Positions 22,965-35,400 of a stretch of 64,000 nucleotides of DNA are shown one piece after another. The DNA lies in assembly GCA_011033025.1 (NCBI GenBank), contig WFMF01000350.1, forward strand, positions 123,157 through 187,156, in the 5' to 3' direction. The DNA comes from Beroe forskalii. Lineage: Eukaryota; Ctenophora; Nuda; Beroida; Beroidae. The notes below the pieces were generated by a model. That model saw only the letters and a program-made list of their open reading frames with translations, was not told where the DNA came from and made no database searches. How positions within the stretch are numbered: the stretch's first letter is position 1; each line of letters opens with the position of its first letter. The translations under genes and the position numbers were made by a program.

Positions 22965-25247
22965 GTTTCATGTAAGTGCTCACTGTAACATGTAGTTATT
23001 ATATTGTGCGGCACACAAGAGATCAATGGACGCTTTGATATGATCAAATCACCACTCTAAACCATAATAAAGACATCATTTAGCAAGCTTAATTCTCCTG
23101 TACAGAAATTTATATACGGTGAACGTATAATGAATTTCAGCCGTTCATTCTACTGAAATGGAAGTATAGCTGACGTCGGATATAGCTTCCATTTCCAAGA
23201 AATACTAGCATACATTGAGCACATTACACAGAGAAGCTCCGTGTTTATACTAAGATACTAGGCTAAGATATGACATAACTATCATGGCTCAAAGTGTTAC
23301 GTTGATGACGATGAGTCATCTATATTCGTAGGCAGGCTTTATAACATGTTGATTCATGGTTATTTGATGGCTATATCAACATCCATCACTCCATCAATTG
23401 GTGACTGATCTAATGCCTTTGGATCTTACAAGAAAACCAACGAAAACTGGCGAATATCAATTTCAGCTAACCATAACTCTATCTGCTGCCCTTACAAATA
23501 TTACAATAACCCTAACAGTAACACTTACCCTAACCGTCATCTCATTCTCAAACCTAATCCTTCCCTGATAATATCTATCGAGGTGATTGCAACAGAGTCC
23601 AGCGATCTTCTCTGACAGCAGCAACAAATCATGCCATGAGCAACGCTATGGGATTATAGTGGATTGAAATTGGAGAATATCAAATAAAAACTCTGAATAA
23701 ACAAGGTTTAAAGTAAACAATAAAAACGAAAAGTCGATTTTTGCGTAAAAATCAGATTTTTTTGCGTTAAAAATTCGATTTTTGTCCGTAAAAACTTTTG
23801 GGTCGAGAATAAAAATCAAACAAGTCACGAGAGTGGAGAAATTGTCACCCTTCAAAGTCAGTATGCCAGATACAACAGAAACTGCATTACATCAGTTTCT
23901 TCTTCTTATATCGTTATTGAAACTTATTGCAATTGTTGGATAAAAGTTTCTCAATTTTCTGCGATTTTGAGCCTTAAGAGTTTCTTGATTGGTCGAATGA
24001 AATCTTTGAAATATCATGTCATGCAGTAGAATTAAATTCTTGTGTCATAAGTAGTGAATCATACTTCAAGCTCAAATTAATTTTCCTCAAGCTCAAATTT
24101 TTGACATTGGTTGTCTACACGAAAAGTGATAATTTTCATATAACTCAGAATAAAAGGGGACGTTGACTGAAAAACTTTGCGAAATATTCGTACTATAACA
24201 TACATAACAAGAAGCAAAAGTCCAAAATATAGTTCAAGATTCGTATATATTAATATTTGTTATTCACCCCAAAAATTCATCACTCACATATGACCACATA
24301 TTATTAAACAAAAATGAAATTAAACGCAGAAATTAGATTTTAAAACACGCATACTTTAAATTAAAAATTAATATATAATTTGATGAAAATTTGTTACGTC
24401 CTGATTATATTATTGTAAACAAACTGTATTTAATACACCAATTATTTATGCCTTTAATTATGCCTCCATGATCTAAGTTTTACCTTAGATCATGAAACTA
24501 AGGTAACACTTTTCGAGGTGCACCAAATTAAGGAGAAAATACAAACCCGTCGGCTCAGTTAATAAGAAGGGCATAATTTACAAGGTTAAATTAGAAATTT
24601 TAAGGTGAAATTAAGTAAGACCACAATTTCAAGGTGAAATTCGTTTCGATCACCTTTACATTAATTAATATATCAACGTCAACGCCATTTAGGAAAGCTA
24701 ATATGCCATCGATGATAAATTCCCTATAAACGCTACAAATTGATACAAATTTAATTGTCTGTAAATCAATAAAACCAACCATTAAGCGTCGTACTATATC
24801 TCACTACTATCATAATGTTAATCACCATAATCAGCTTTTAATCAAATATTTGTTACATTTCTATTAATGTGTGTTACATTATATGGAAAGGAAATTGGGG
24901 ACAGGTGCATAATGTATGAGTAAGGATCTGGTTAAAGTCGTTCCATCAAAGTTGAGAAGTTATTTTGAATTACCTAGATTAACTTCTATCGGTTGGATTA
25001 AACAAGAATTTTACATGCTATAAAATGTGAGAATGTGATATTGACAAATCAGCGAGCGAGTTGACTGATCTGGATCAATGTCAGGAAAATTGCGTGATCC
25101 TTAAGCAGTCGAGCTTAATCGCCGCTGGTATTGATACTTCAAACAATAATTTATAGGAAACCCCTTAAAAATCAAGCACTATATTTAGAAAATGATTTAA
25201 CGGTCAATGTCCGAACTTCTGATCACATTGACCCGGAACATCTATTC
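22965..25247. other. GALNT 3' flank, AT-rich, no recognised gene
   Basis: Beyond about 24,900 this may include the GALNT 3'UTR. No coding exon or strong repeat recognised apart from short AT-rich runs and a half CAATCAG hairpin near 25045. Confidence 0.4.
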
Positions 25248-28200
25248 CTACTGCTTCTTCATATCCAGAATAGTCCATTCCAAAGTATCTGTTCCATCAC
25301 CACAATCCGTCATGGCCACTGCACGTGCTTTAAAGTTACTGATGGTCAGGCAGCGATCCTTGTTTTTCAAGGTCTTCAGTTTGGTGTCGTGGATAAACCT
25401 GTAAATCAGTTGTATTTGTAAGGTTTTAAATTTTACAAACACAATCAAATTGACTGCCATTTATTATTGATCATCGGATTGTCTCATTATTAAATAGAAT
25501 GTAAAAGAATTGGTCGGCCTCTCTAAAACGGAGTGTCGAATTCAAATCGCAGACTGCAGCCTGGAGGATATGAATTTCTTTTGAAACAATGAACTACTGA
25601 GCGGGCTACCGCATTCCAACCCGAGGAATGGCGAATGTACACATCGATACCGGAGGTTCCAGAAAGTTTTTGCAGCCCCGAAATAATCTGAATTTGTAAT
25701 AACAAACTCTTGGAGTGAATTATGTTCCGAGCAAGCTGCAAGGTATAATGTCATATCGCTGCTGTTCAAAGTCAGGCATAAGTCATGTTGCCGGATCTGC
25801 TTTTTGCCACCGTCAACGTTCTGGAACATACCGAGGAATATAGGGAAGTTACCCAAGAAATTATTCCGACGTGTCCCATCAGCAGGTGACAAAGGGAAAC
25901 GAAGGGTTTCGGCCCACATACCCCTCACAGCTTACATCTGTAAGGCTGGGCCTTGCAGAAGTTACCCCAGAAATTATTCCGAGGATAAACTTCCATTGTC
26001 AGAAATATAGATCCGAGTAAATAAGAGTGAGAACGAATTAAAGATAATATCCCAAAAGCAAATAATCGCGTCTTATGGGATACTGGGATAGAGCTAAGAC
26101 CAGAAATTTCAGCGACAAAAAAGGGAAAAATGAAACAATCACCCACCCAGCTCTGGTTGCCCCCTCTCCCATGACACTTGTAAATCCCAACCACATCGTC
26201 ATTTTCTCCCGGCCCATCAAAACTATCCAGGCAGTAACCCAGATGGGAAACTGTGACAGTGGTGATGATAGGGATCTCAAGCTCGGGGTACACGTTGTCC
26301 AAATACCTAGAGAATTGGGGTTAGAATGTAGTTGAGGGATTAGAGGAAAATGTTGTTAGCTCTCAGTGTGTTTGAAAGTCCCAATCCAAATCGAAAATCC
26401 CGTCCCAATTTAAAACTTCCCAACCTAAATAGCAATCTGCTATTTCAGAAACATCGTTAGAATCATTACTCTAACTTACGAAATGAAATTAATTCATTTT
26501 CAAATTTCGATCGAAATCAAAATTTTGTGACCCTGTGCCAAATTTTGTGAAGATGATTTGATTTTCTCGGAACATTGATTTGCGTAGCGCGCTGCCGGGA
26601 AAATCTTGATGGCGCGCGCGAATTATTGGGTTAATTTCTACTCCCGCGCAATGACAATATTTTAGAAATATCTCGCGCCTTCCGTTAAAACCCCCCGAAT
26701 CATAAATAATTGCCACTTGTACCAAAGTACCAATTTGGTTCTGGAAATAATTTTCCATCACTAAATTGGTGATGGCTTTGAAGCAAGCAAGATTCCCCTT
26801 GACTTGTGTGCCTGGAATAGGGAGAGTTATATTGAGTGCTTCTTTCGCTAATTTTGGGTTCGTTTTGCATCTGAAACGGCACATTTTAAGATACAATGTT
26901 ACTCCTCGACTCAATCGAGTGTTGCCGAAATCAGGAAACCCTGGAGACGCTCGGCAACACTTCACTTAGCACCTGAAAATTAAAGAGTTGTTTTTGCTAC
27001 TACCTTACGAGTCACACTTACGCAGAAAGAAATTTGGGACTTCATGAAAAAAATCTCCATATTTCCGCACCCCAAAATTTCGATCTTCTGTTTCAACTCC
27101 CTAAAATTTGATTAACTCACCACTGGAAGCTCTCACACTTGAGTCGCTTCCTGAGATTAACCCTCTCCGAAATGTCCCCAATATCTGGGTATCTTGCTGA
27201 CACTCTGTTCTGATAGAAGAGTTCTTTGTAATCGTCCATCCAGACGTCAGCTACTAGCTTGGTGTTACGGCTGTAGGTCCGACCGTTACCTGAGAGGGTA
27301 GCGGTTTATGGAATGCGACTAATGTGTCACCCGTCCACTCTGACACCACTCTACTTTGACACCACTCTACACTGACACCACTTTACACAGACAACATTCC
27401 GCTCTGACACCACTCTACTCTGACACCATTCTACTCTGACACCATTCTACTCTGACACCACTCTACTCTGACACCACTATACACTGACACCATTCCACTC
27501 TGACACCACTTCTCATTGACTTACCATCAGGGAAGGTATAGGGGTGTTTCTTTCTGAAGATATGCCCCACTCTGGAACACGGTATGATGTAGAGGTACCC
27601 ACCACACATCCAATTCTTGAAACTTATCTCAAAGTTCTCACCGCCCCAGATGTCCATGTTCATATCGTATGCACCTGATCTGAGATAAAAGGTAGTTATT
27701 AAGTTATTTTCGTACTTTCTGTCAACTTGGTATTTGTGAATCCCTGAAGATTGAACATAAGTTGATGAAACTTACCATTGGAACCCGAGGTTTTACTTTG
27801 TATTCTGTTCGTTACGGTCCAACTGATATATAATGAATCAGTGGTAAAGACAAGGGCTATGTTTGATGTCCATTGCCCATATTCATGTTTAGCTCAGAAG
27901 GTATTTCCGTAGAAAATTTGGCCAGGAATTGATGAATATAACAGAACTCGATCATCACTCAAACTGTAACAATTCTGCAGAACTCGTCACGATTGAATGA
28001 AATAGAACATCTGAGTCACTAATGAATGAAAGATAAGCTTTTCACAGTTGATTGGACGATCGGTCCTGAAATTGGATCTTGAGCCTTCTTGAAATATCTG
28101 TAGTTTGTCTAAGTGTGCTATGTAGGAGTAACAGGTGCTCATAGGAATCTAAATAGCTCTCCACTTCCAATTAAAATACAAGTATATATAATAGAGTCCA

Positions 28201-30812
28201 GTATATAATTTACACAAATACAATTTTATAGGTGCCTGGTCATGAGTTTGTCACACAAAAAATAAGCTATAAGCTGTATAGTATGAAATTTAAATTTATT
28301 AAATTGTTCTTTCATAAAAGATAGTCCGGCTAGGTGCTTAATAGGTTCAATGAGAGTAAGCTTCGATGTAAGAGACCCAACTTATACACGATATCGGGCA
28401 TCACAGCTCCTTTTATATCGACATCTAAGGAATTGTTGATTTCAATAAAAGAACAATGCCCTATCATTTGCATATATGAATAGTAAACTACTACTTCTCA
28501 AAGGAGGAGTGACCCCGAGAGACAGAGCCAGTTTTTAAATATTCATCACTCGTATGTAAGTAACCCACGGTGTTGAAAAGTGAAACGTGGGTTGAATTTC
28601 AGGGGGTTTATGGGGGCTGGAAAAAAGAGGATATTATTATCATCAACATACACACAGTATCCACTGATTCGAAGAACCACTTCTTCTCTATGGAGAAGAG
28701 ACCCCCTGCTATCATGGGGGTGGAGATGGGGTCTGACTCCTTCGTACGGGCCAGGGCTTCGGACTCTGTGAGCGGCACCCACGTGAAGTGGAGTGCCCAC
28801 GTGAACCCACCTGGGGAGGAGGTGGGTTAGAACAAATCAAGCTCGAAGTTCGGGTTCTGATTGACCTCTTTTTTGCTCCGTGCGTGCCTCGAGGGCGCCA
28901 ACTTAAAATCATCATCTCGCCGATAAACACTATGGAGCCAGATAAAGCTAATGTGCCGTGGAAAAGGCCCTTAAAAAGTCTCATTTAATTTTGAAGCAGA
29001 ATGTTTAAATAACCCCTTATCCAACCCACCCTTGATATTAGCACTAGCGCTCTTGTAAGCCAGCGATTCCGCCTTGATGGGGTCTATGATAGGACTAACA
29101 ATACCCCTGGGTTTGAGTGTGAGTTGGTAGAGGAGGGGTTGTAACCACTCCTTGTTGCACTCAATGTGCGAGTCTAGGAAGGTTAGGACGGAGCCTTCGG
29201 CGTTCAGTGCTCCGTACACCCGAGATCTGGGGGAATTCGGTGTTAGATAACCAACAAAAAACCTGAACATTTAAGGGTCTATTTTCCACCCCTTAGGCGT
29301 GATTTAAATTAAAAGCGCGATGAAACTTTGTCGTAGCAGTCTGGACTAGCGGAAACAAAGTTGATTAAATTCAGGAAATAGCGAAACAAAAGTCAAAAAA
29401 AAAAGTAAGTAAACGAAGCACCCACCTGACGAGGCCTTGTCGCTCGACATTTCTCAGGAGTTTTATCTTAGGATTGAGAGCTCGGAGCAACCTTCCGGTC
29501 TCCTCATCTTCACTACAATCATCCACCAGAACTATGTCTGCCAGGAGGTTTTCTGGGGTACGTTCCAGAACAGAGGTGATGGAACGGAGGAGGGCGGATC
29601 TGAGGATTGGGAAGAGAGTGTCACCACAAAGGATATAAATTATATTTGATAAAAATATGTGAACCATCACTTACCTGGTCTCGCATTTGAAATTGACGTG
29701 TGCAAAAGAGGGTGCAAAAGGTGAGAATTTAATGATTGATTGATTGACTTCAGATTTAAAATTGAAAGCGGATTTAAAATTTACTCTAGAAAGAACTTAA
29801 AACTCTTGCCAAATAGTTTCTGATGGCACATAAAAGTTTAGATTCCACGGCTTTTGAATTTAAAAAGTCTAAAATTTTACCTGGCCTCGTTGTGGTAGGT
29901 CATGATAACAGAAGTGGTAGGCAGGTCTGTCCACGGCTCATGTACATTACACGAGTAATGTCTCGAATCTATCACCTCCCGGTGAGATCCTATAGAATCA
30001 CTCTTCTCCTGATAATAGTAAAACAAAAGATTAGTACTGTAAAACAAAATGTTATATTTTGTAGCATATTGCACCAAGATTAATCATATCAATTTCTCTT
30101 GATCTCATAAAATAATCATGATTGAAATTAGGTAATACTTTGATTTAGTACAAGGCACTACAACTCTGTGCTAAACAGAGTTGCAGTGATTTGACCAACC
30201 ATGTCTCTATAATTAGTGGAAAGGTAGGTGAAAACACAGTTTCAAGGAAGAGCAGCAAATATTTCCTAGAAATGAGTATATTTATCATCGAGAATTTGAT
30301 TAAACAGTGCCAAGAAACTAATAGAAATTGTTCACCTGATCGAAAGAGTTCAGTTTCATGGGATCTTCTGACCGAGCAGCCCCCTCGATAAAGCTAGCCT
30401 CGTTAAACGGACCCGGGACCGCTCCCTCAATAAGATGATACGCAACGTCCCGATACGGATCCGCAAATAACGATGCAACACCGCCGTTATTATCAGAGTT
30501 CTTATTATTGTCGTTATTATTATTATTAATGATGTTTTCATCCCGGATTATTTTCCGTCCGGAATTGTTATTACTGTCCTTTTTAACCTGATTTGACAAC
30601 TTATCAGATAGTCTATCTACTACCCCATCTGTCCCACCTCTATTTTGAGCATCGTGTCTGACCCGGTGGTGGTCTGGTATGATAAAGTCTGTTTTGAGTT
30701 CGGTGGTAGGTCGAAGGATTAGGGGTGATTCGCTGGAGGGTAGGGTAACGAGGTATATTATACAAAGGCATAGGACGATACCGGCTGAGAATAGCTTGGC
30801 GTATGTCTTCAT
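25248..30812 (-). CDS. GALNT: Polypeptide N-acetylgalactosaminyltransferase, GALNT2-like, 10 coding exons
   Basis: Golgi type II membrane enzyme that moves GalNAc from UDP-GalNAc to Ser/Thr, starting mucin-type O-glycans. Coding exons (plus coordinates, 5' to 3' downward): 30336-30812, 29881-30008, 29426-29599, 29030-29226, about 28652-28810, about 27525-27674, 27121-27289, 26147-26306, 25708-25820, 25248-25398. Phases join without a stop and give 625 aa. Residues 7-26 are a signal anchor, followed by a stem with an Asn run. The GT-A catalytic domain shows HNEAR (198-202), the metal-binding DSH (278-280), [17 protein letters not shown] (388-392) and [13 protein letters not shown]. The C-terminal ricin-type lectin (about 500-625) has three CLD/CLT repeats. 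The [12 protein letters not shown] and [12 protein letters not shown] stretches most resemble the GALNT2/14/16 group (family knowledge). The exon 5/6 junction is ambiguous: donors at 28652 or 28654 leave a few extra residues before AYDMNMD. No promoter identified. Confidence 0.95.
27340..27520. repeat. Minisatellite, 16-bp TGACACCACTCTACTC unit, in a GALNT intron
   Basis: About eleven units of TGACACCAYTCTACTC-like sequence, ending within a few bases of the exon 6 donor (gtaagt at 27519-27524, read on the minus strand). The same unit makes up the arrays at 13570-14127 and 17730-18095. Confidence 0.85.
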
Positions 30813-32442
30813 GACACTGCAGAGACTCCCTGAACTTTTGAAACTCTGAAGTTGTAGCCGTTAGAGAGACTGGGCAGATAGAGCTGCTTCAGAGCTGTAG
30901 ATTTAGTTGTCTCTGGAATATTCCCGAAAAATGCTGAAAATCGGACAAGATCTGCTGAACTTCACAAAACGAATGCCACTGTTTTTAGAGAATGTTGTGT
31001 TGAGCGTGTAGCAGAAGAGAGATGAGTCCAGTTTCCGCTACGCTGAACGCATACACTGTCAGAACTTCTCAAGAAGTTTTTCAACGAATGAACTGTTGAA
31101 AGAATGAACAGTTCAGCAAATGTAAACTGTCCAACAATTGATGTATACAGTTCAGCAAATGTACACTGTTCAGCAAACGGCAGAAGACACGTACACAGGA
31201 AAATGTAGACTCTTCTCAACGTGCAGCAGGAGTTGTACACCAACCCATCTCCCTTCCTGACATTCGACACTACTCAAACGGTTTTAATTAGAAATATATT
31301 TAATTATCAAGTAATCTGCAGAGTACATGGCCATTTAGAATACATAATGATGTAATGAATTTTCGATCAAGGGTGTGAAAATATCAAATTTTAATTATCA
31401 AATACGGTGTACATGGTGACTGTTTGAAACATTAAACAATAATGTAATGAATTTTCAATCAGAAACGTTCAAGAGTGTAATTATGCTTTTCCTGTAATTG
31501 ACAGTTGAAAAATAAAGCCTTTTGTACTACAAAAACGAAACGTTCTTAGTGTAAATGACATGTACGTAATACTTATGCATTTGTCAATTAGGTATACTAT
31601 ATGCAAGATACAAATCACCAGAGTGCAGACTGCAGCGGCAGATTATACACAAAAGTGTAAAGTGTATTTCTTGTCAGGCGTTAAAGTATATTCCTGGTAC
31701 ATGCATTCGTAAATTTTACTGTGAGTACGCAACGGGACTTTTACAACTTTAAATTATATGCGAAACAAAATTATCAAAACAAATCATTCTATGTATGCAA
31801 CATATATGTACCTACACCTTATTTTACAAATCATCGGCAATTATCGGTCTAGAAAAGGAATTCAATACGTTATAGCGTCGATTAACACTGCATAAAATAC
31901 ATAATATAAACTGATATTATGTTTTAGGAGTATTGCCGCTACGTGGCACTTAACATTTGACACGTGGTATTAGAAAATCAACACGTGCCGTGATTTTTAT
32001 ATATAAACGCGTAAAAACGTCACTTTTTTAACACGTAGACGATGTATGTATATAAGGTCGGTTAAAATAGACATAAATTCAAGGTAGAATGACCGCGTAT
32101 TTTGATGATTTATGAACACTAATCGATGATACAAACAATAAAAGAGGCAGTAAAGCTACAAACAACTAAAGTTTAAAATAAATTAATGTTGGATGAACGA
32201 ACTTTAAAACGATAATCACACAGAAATTATGCATCATCTAAGCATCTAAATGCATTTTTAAACACCACAACAGTACACCAATTCACACAGGCTCCCTCCA
32301 TCATATAAACTAGCAAAGCACGGAAAATAGGCGGTGTGACGTCATCATCTCATCATTATAAATCCTGATAATGACATCACACTCACTCTAAACCACCCAT
32401 CATTCGTGAGCACATTGCAACACACACACCATATACTACTCT
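30813..32442. other. Intergenic region between GALNT start and ZNF622 stop
   Basis: GALNT upstream region plus the ZNF622 3' flank. No exon recognised. Contains the short tandem repeat above, AT-rich DNA, and a degenerate TGACGTCA hairpin element at 32327-32401 directly after the ZNF622 stop. Confidence 0.5.
31075..31185. repeat. Short tandem repeat upstream of GALNT
   Basis: Units around cagttcagcaaatgtanactgt recur three to four times (period about 28 bp), within 400 bp upstream of the GALNT start codon. It may lie in the 5'UTR or promoter. Confidence 0.5.
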
Positions 32443-35400
32443 CTAGAATATGACCTGCGGTCTGAAGTATGTTTGGAATTTGTTAGCCTTGACACTCAGT
32501 CTCATCCGATCACGCTGCGTCATTATGTTACGTCGTTTGTCATCCTTCAGCTTCAACTTGCCCTGCTCTCCGTTATACCAGCCAATGGCTTTGTAGTTTC
32601 TGAGCAGGGGAGAGCTCTTATTGGTGGTTTGTGAAATGGAGAGCTCTTATTGGTAGGTTGTTAGATGGAGAGCTCTTATTGGTGGGTTACCATCAACAAA
32701 CCACCAATGAACAGCCAGCATCTAGGTGCTGGCTGGTCATTGGAGGGTAGTTATCTAACAATCGACCAATGAGGTCCCAGCATTTAGATGCTGGGACCTC
32801 TCATTGGTTGGTTGCTAGATGATGGGAGCGCTTATAAATTGATTTTTATCTAACAATCGACAATGCAAATAAGGTCCCAGCGTCCAGATGCTGGAAGTTC
32901 ATTGGTGTGTTGTTCAATTATATATTGGAGGTAATTATTAATTAACTAGCATCAAGATTACTACAAGCCGTAGTAGGGAATAAGCAGTAGAGAATTACAT
33001 CATAATAATGGTAAATTGATGATTTAAAGTTGTCTATTTCTCATGGTCATGACATACAAAGATACAATCATTGGTGCTTCATTGTAAACCAATGATCGCA
33101 TCAAGCCAGCAGCTTCAAACTGATGCCTAAATATTTTTTATCTTTTTTCAAAAATAATGACTAACTCAAAAACTAATGCCAACTCAATCTAAAATTCATT
33201 GGATCATAAACCAATTCATGAAAATGATAATTGAAATAATTTGACTACTAGTGAATTGATGTCATATAAAAGGACTCCTCACATCCTTGAAAGCTTGAAG
33301 GGGGTAACAGATTCAGTTTGGCTTAAATTTCGACTATAACAAACCTGAGCAGCTGTATCCTGGCTGAGTTGTTCCTCCTGGTATTATCCTCAATGGACAG
33401 GTTCTGTTTGTAGTAGATCTTCATGGAGCGGTGTCCTACCCGGGCCCCGTTAGGAAGCACCAGACACATCTCATCGTCCACCTGAAAGGGAAATATTGAT
33501 TTCAAAACCCTAAAATTTCAGTGGGGGCCACCACTCTATTAGACCCCACTTTTTAGGGTCCTTGTCAAGTTTATATATTTCATCTGTAGAGCTTAAATAA
33601 ATATTATATCTGTGCAATAATCGTTCAAGATATTTTTAACCGGGGCAAGCACCAGGCACATCTCATCGTCAACCTGAAGGGTAATTATCTTTTTAGGAAC
33701 ATGAAAACCATTTCACGAATCGTTCTAGAGTTATTATAGGTAAGTCTTTAAACTCTATTTTTCCTGCGAAATGAATAATTTATTAGATCACTCAACTACC
33801 CAATGATACCAACAACCTAGATGGCGTGTTGATTTATGCCAAATCATAAATCATCAGCTTGATGAGAACGGAGTTCAGGATAACCGTCAAAGTCAAAAAA
33901 ATTGGATATCACGGTAATGTTTAATTTTCAAAAATATCGTGTCAAAAAAAGATCTTGCAACAGTCAAAAAGAGTACTATGAAAAATAAATTTCCTCAAGC
34001 ATAATTTGACATCAAAATATGATGTAAGTACATGAATACGTGACCAAGAAATCCCTTTGAATAAACTAACATAACTCCATGATGTCCTGAGATCATGGTT
34101 GCATAAATAATTCAAATATGATTTTATTCACAAGTAATTCGGATACAAGGAATTTAAAGAATGAAATTTTCAAAAGCATGAATCTCAAGTGGTGGGGTAA
34201 ACGTTGCGCTTTAAAAAGTTAATAAGCGTCAGCAAATTGGTTTACTCAGAGAGTCTGGACCAATCATTAATCAGTGATTTCTAATTTATATATACTTTTC
34301 GAGGCACATCAGTACTGAAAACAGCAGTCCTGATCGAAGCTTTAGATTTGCCCAGAGGCAACAACCAGGATCTTTACCTCTCCAAAATCCAAATAAGGGA
34401 CTTCTACAGTGCTTTTATTAAAGTTCAGAAATCCCTAAGTAGAATATCACTAACATATTCTAGGCCCAACTTATCCCAACTCTTACCCAGAGTCGATGCC
34501 CAGCATCCTTCCCTTCTCCCTCCTCCCCTTCCATCACCACATCAGCATCAGGATAGGAGGAAGAGAAATCGTAGAAGTCTGAGTACTCCAGATAGTTATC
34601 CCCCTCAGTGTTGATGATGCTGTGACCTTTGTCCACCATGTGCTTCTGTACTGCCTCCAGCGATCTGGTTGTAAGACAAAATTAAACCTTATTTCCTTGG
34701 GAGCCGTTAAGACGTAACTCCTGAGCCGTGCGAGGGCGTAGCAAGGTTTACTTCTGCATTGTACAGTTTACAGTGATCATCATAATTGATCGATCGAAAT
34801 AATCGCGCTCCGTTGATCAGAGTCGAATGCAGTCATCTTGATGTAAAATGATCATGGCAGGAATTGAACTGTTCTTAATGATAAAATCAATTTTATAATT
34901 CAGAAGAGTTAGACCGTTGCTGATTGCTGACACTAGTTACTCACCTGAATTGTTTGCCCTCGTTGCCACATTTCAAGCACTCGTTATCTGCCCCAACTTT
35001 CACACCTGAGAAACAATATTTTTACTAGAAAAGTTAAATGTACGAAATAACAAAAGATCTCAACTAATGTCTTTCGGGTCCCACCTTGAACTATTGCTTC
35101 ATATTTCTTAGACTCACTCCCAAACTTAGTCAAGTCAGCTTCGAACGAAACAGACTAGTATAGTAGCGTTAGCTTGTTTCCTAAGAAAGTCTTGTAAAGA
35201 AAGGTGGTCTTAATGAACCAACTTTATGTTGTAAAAGGGTTGCGAATGCAGACTGTCTGGCTGAAATTTACACTACTATAAATCCATTATCTCGTATATC
35301 AGTGATGCCTAAATGTCTAGACTCTAGGGGTCCATTCCGAAATGGAACTTGAGTCGAATTAACGATTTGTCGACTTAAAAGTAAACCGTAAATAGCAAAA

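Noticed and set aside
26489-26965. 158-codon minus-strand frame in GALNT intron 7
   Set aside because: It lies between exons whose phases join correctly without it, and carries no recognised domain. Probably intronic chance frame or old repeat.
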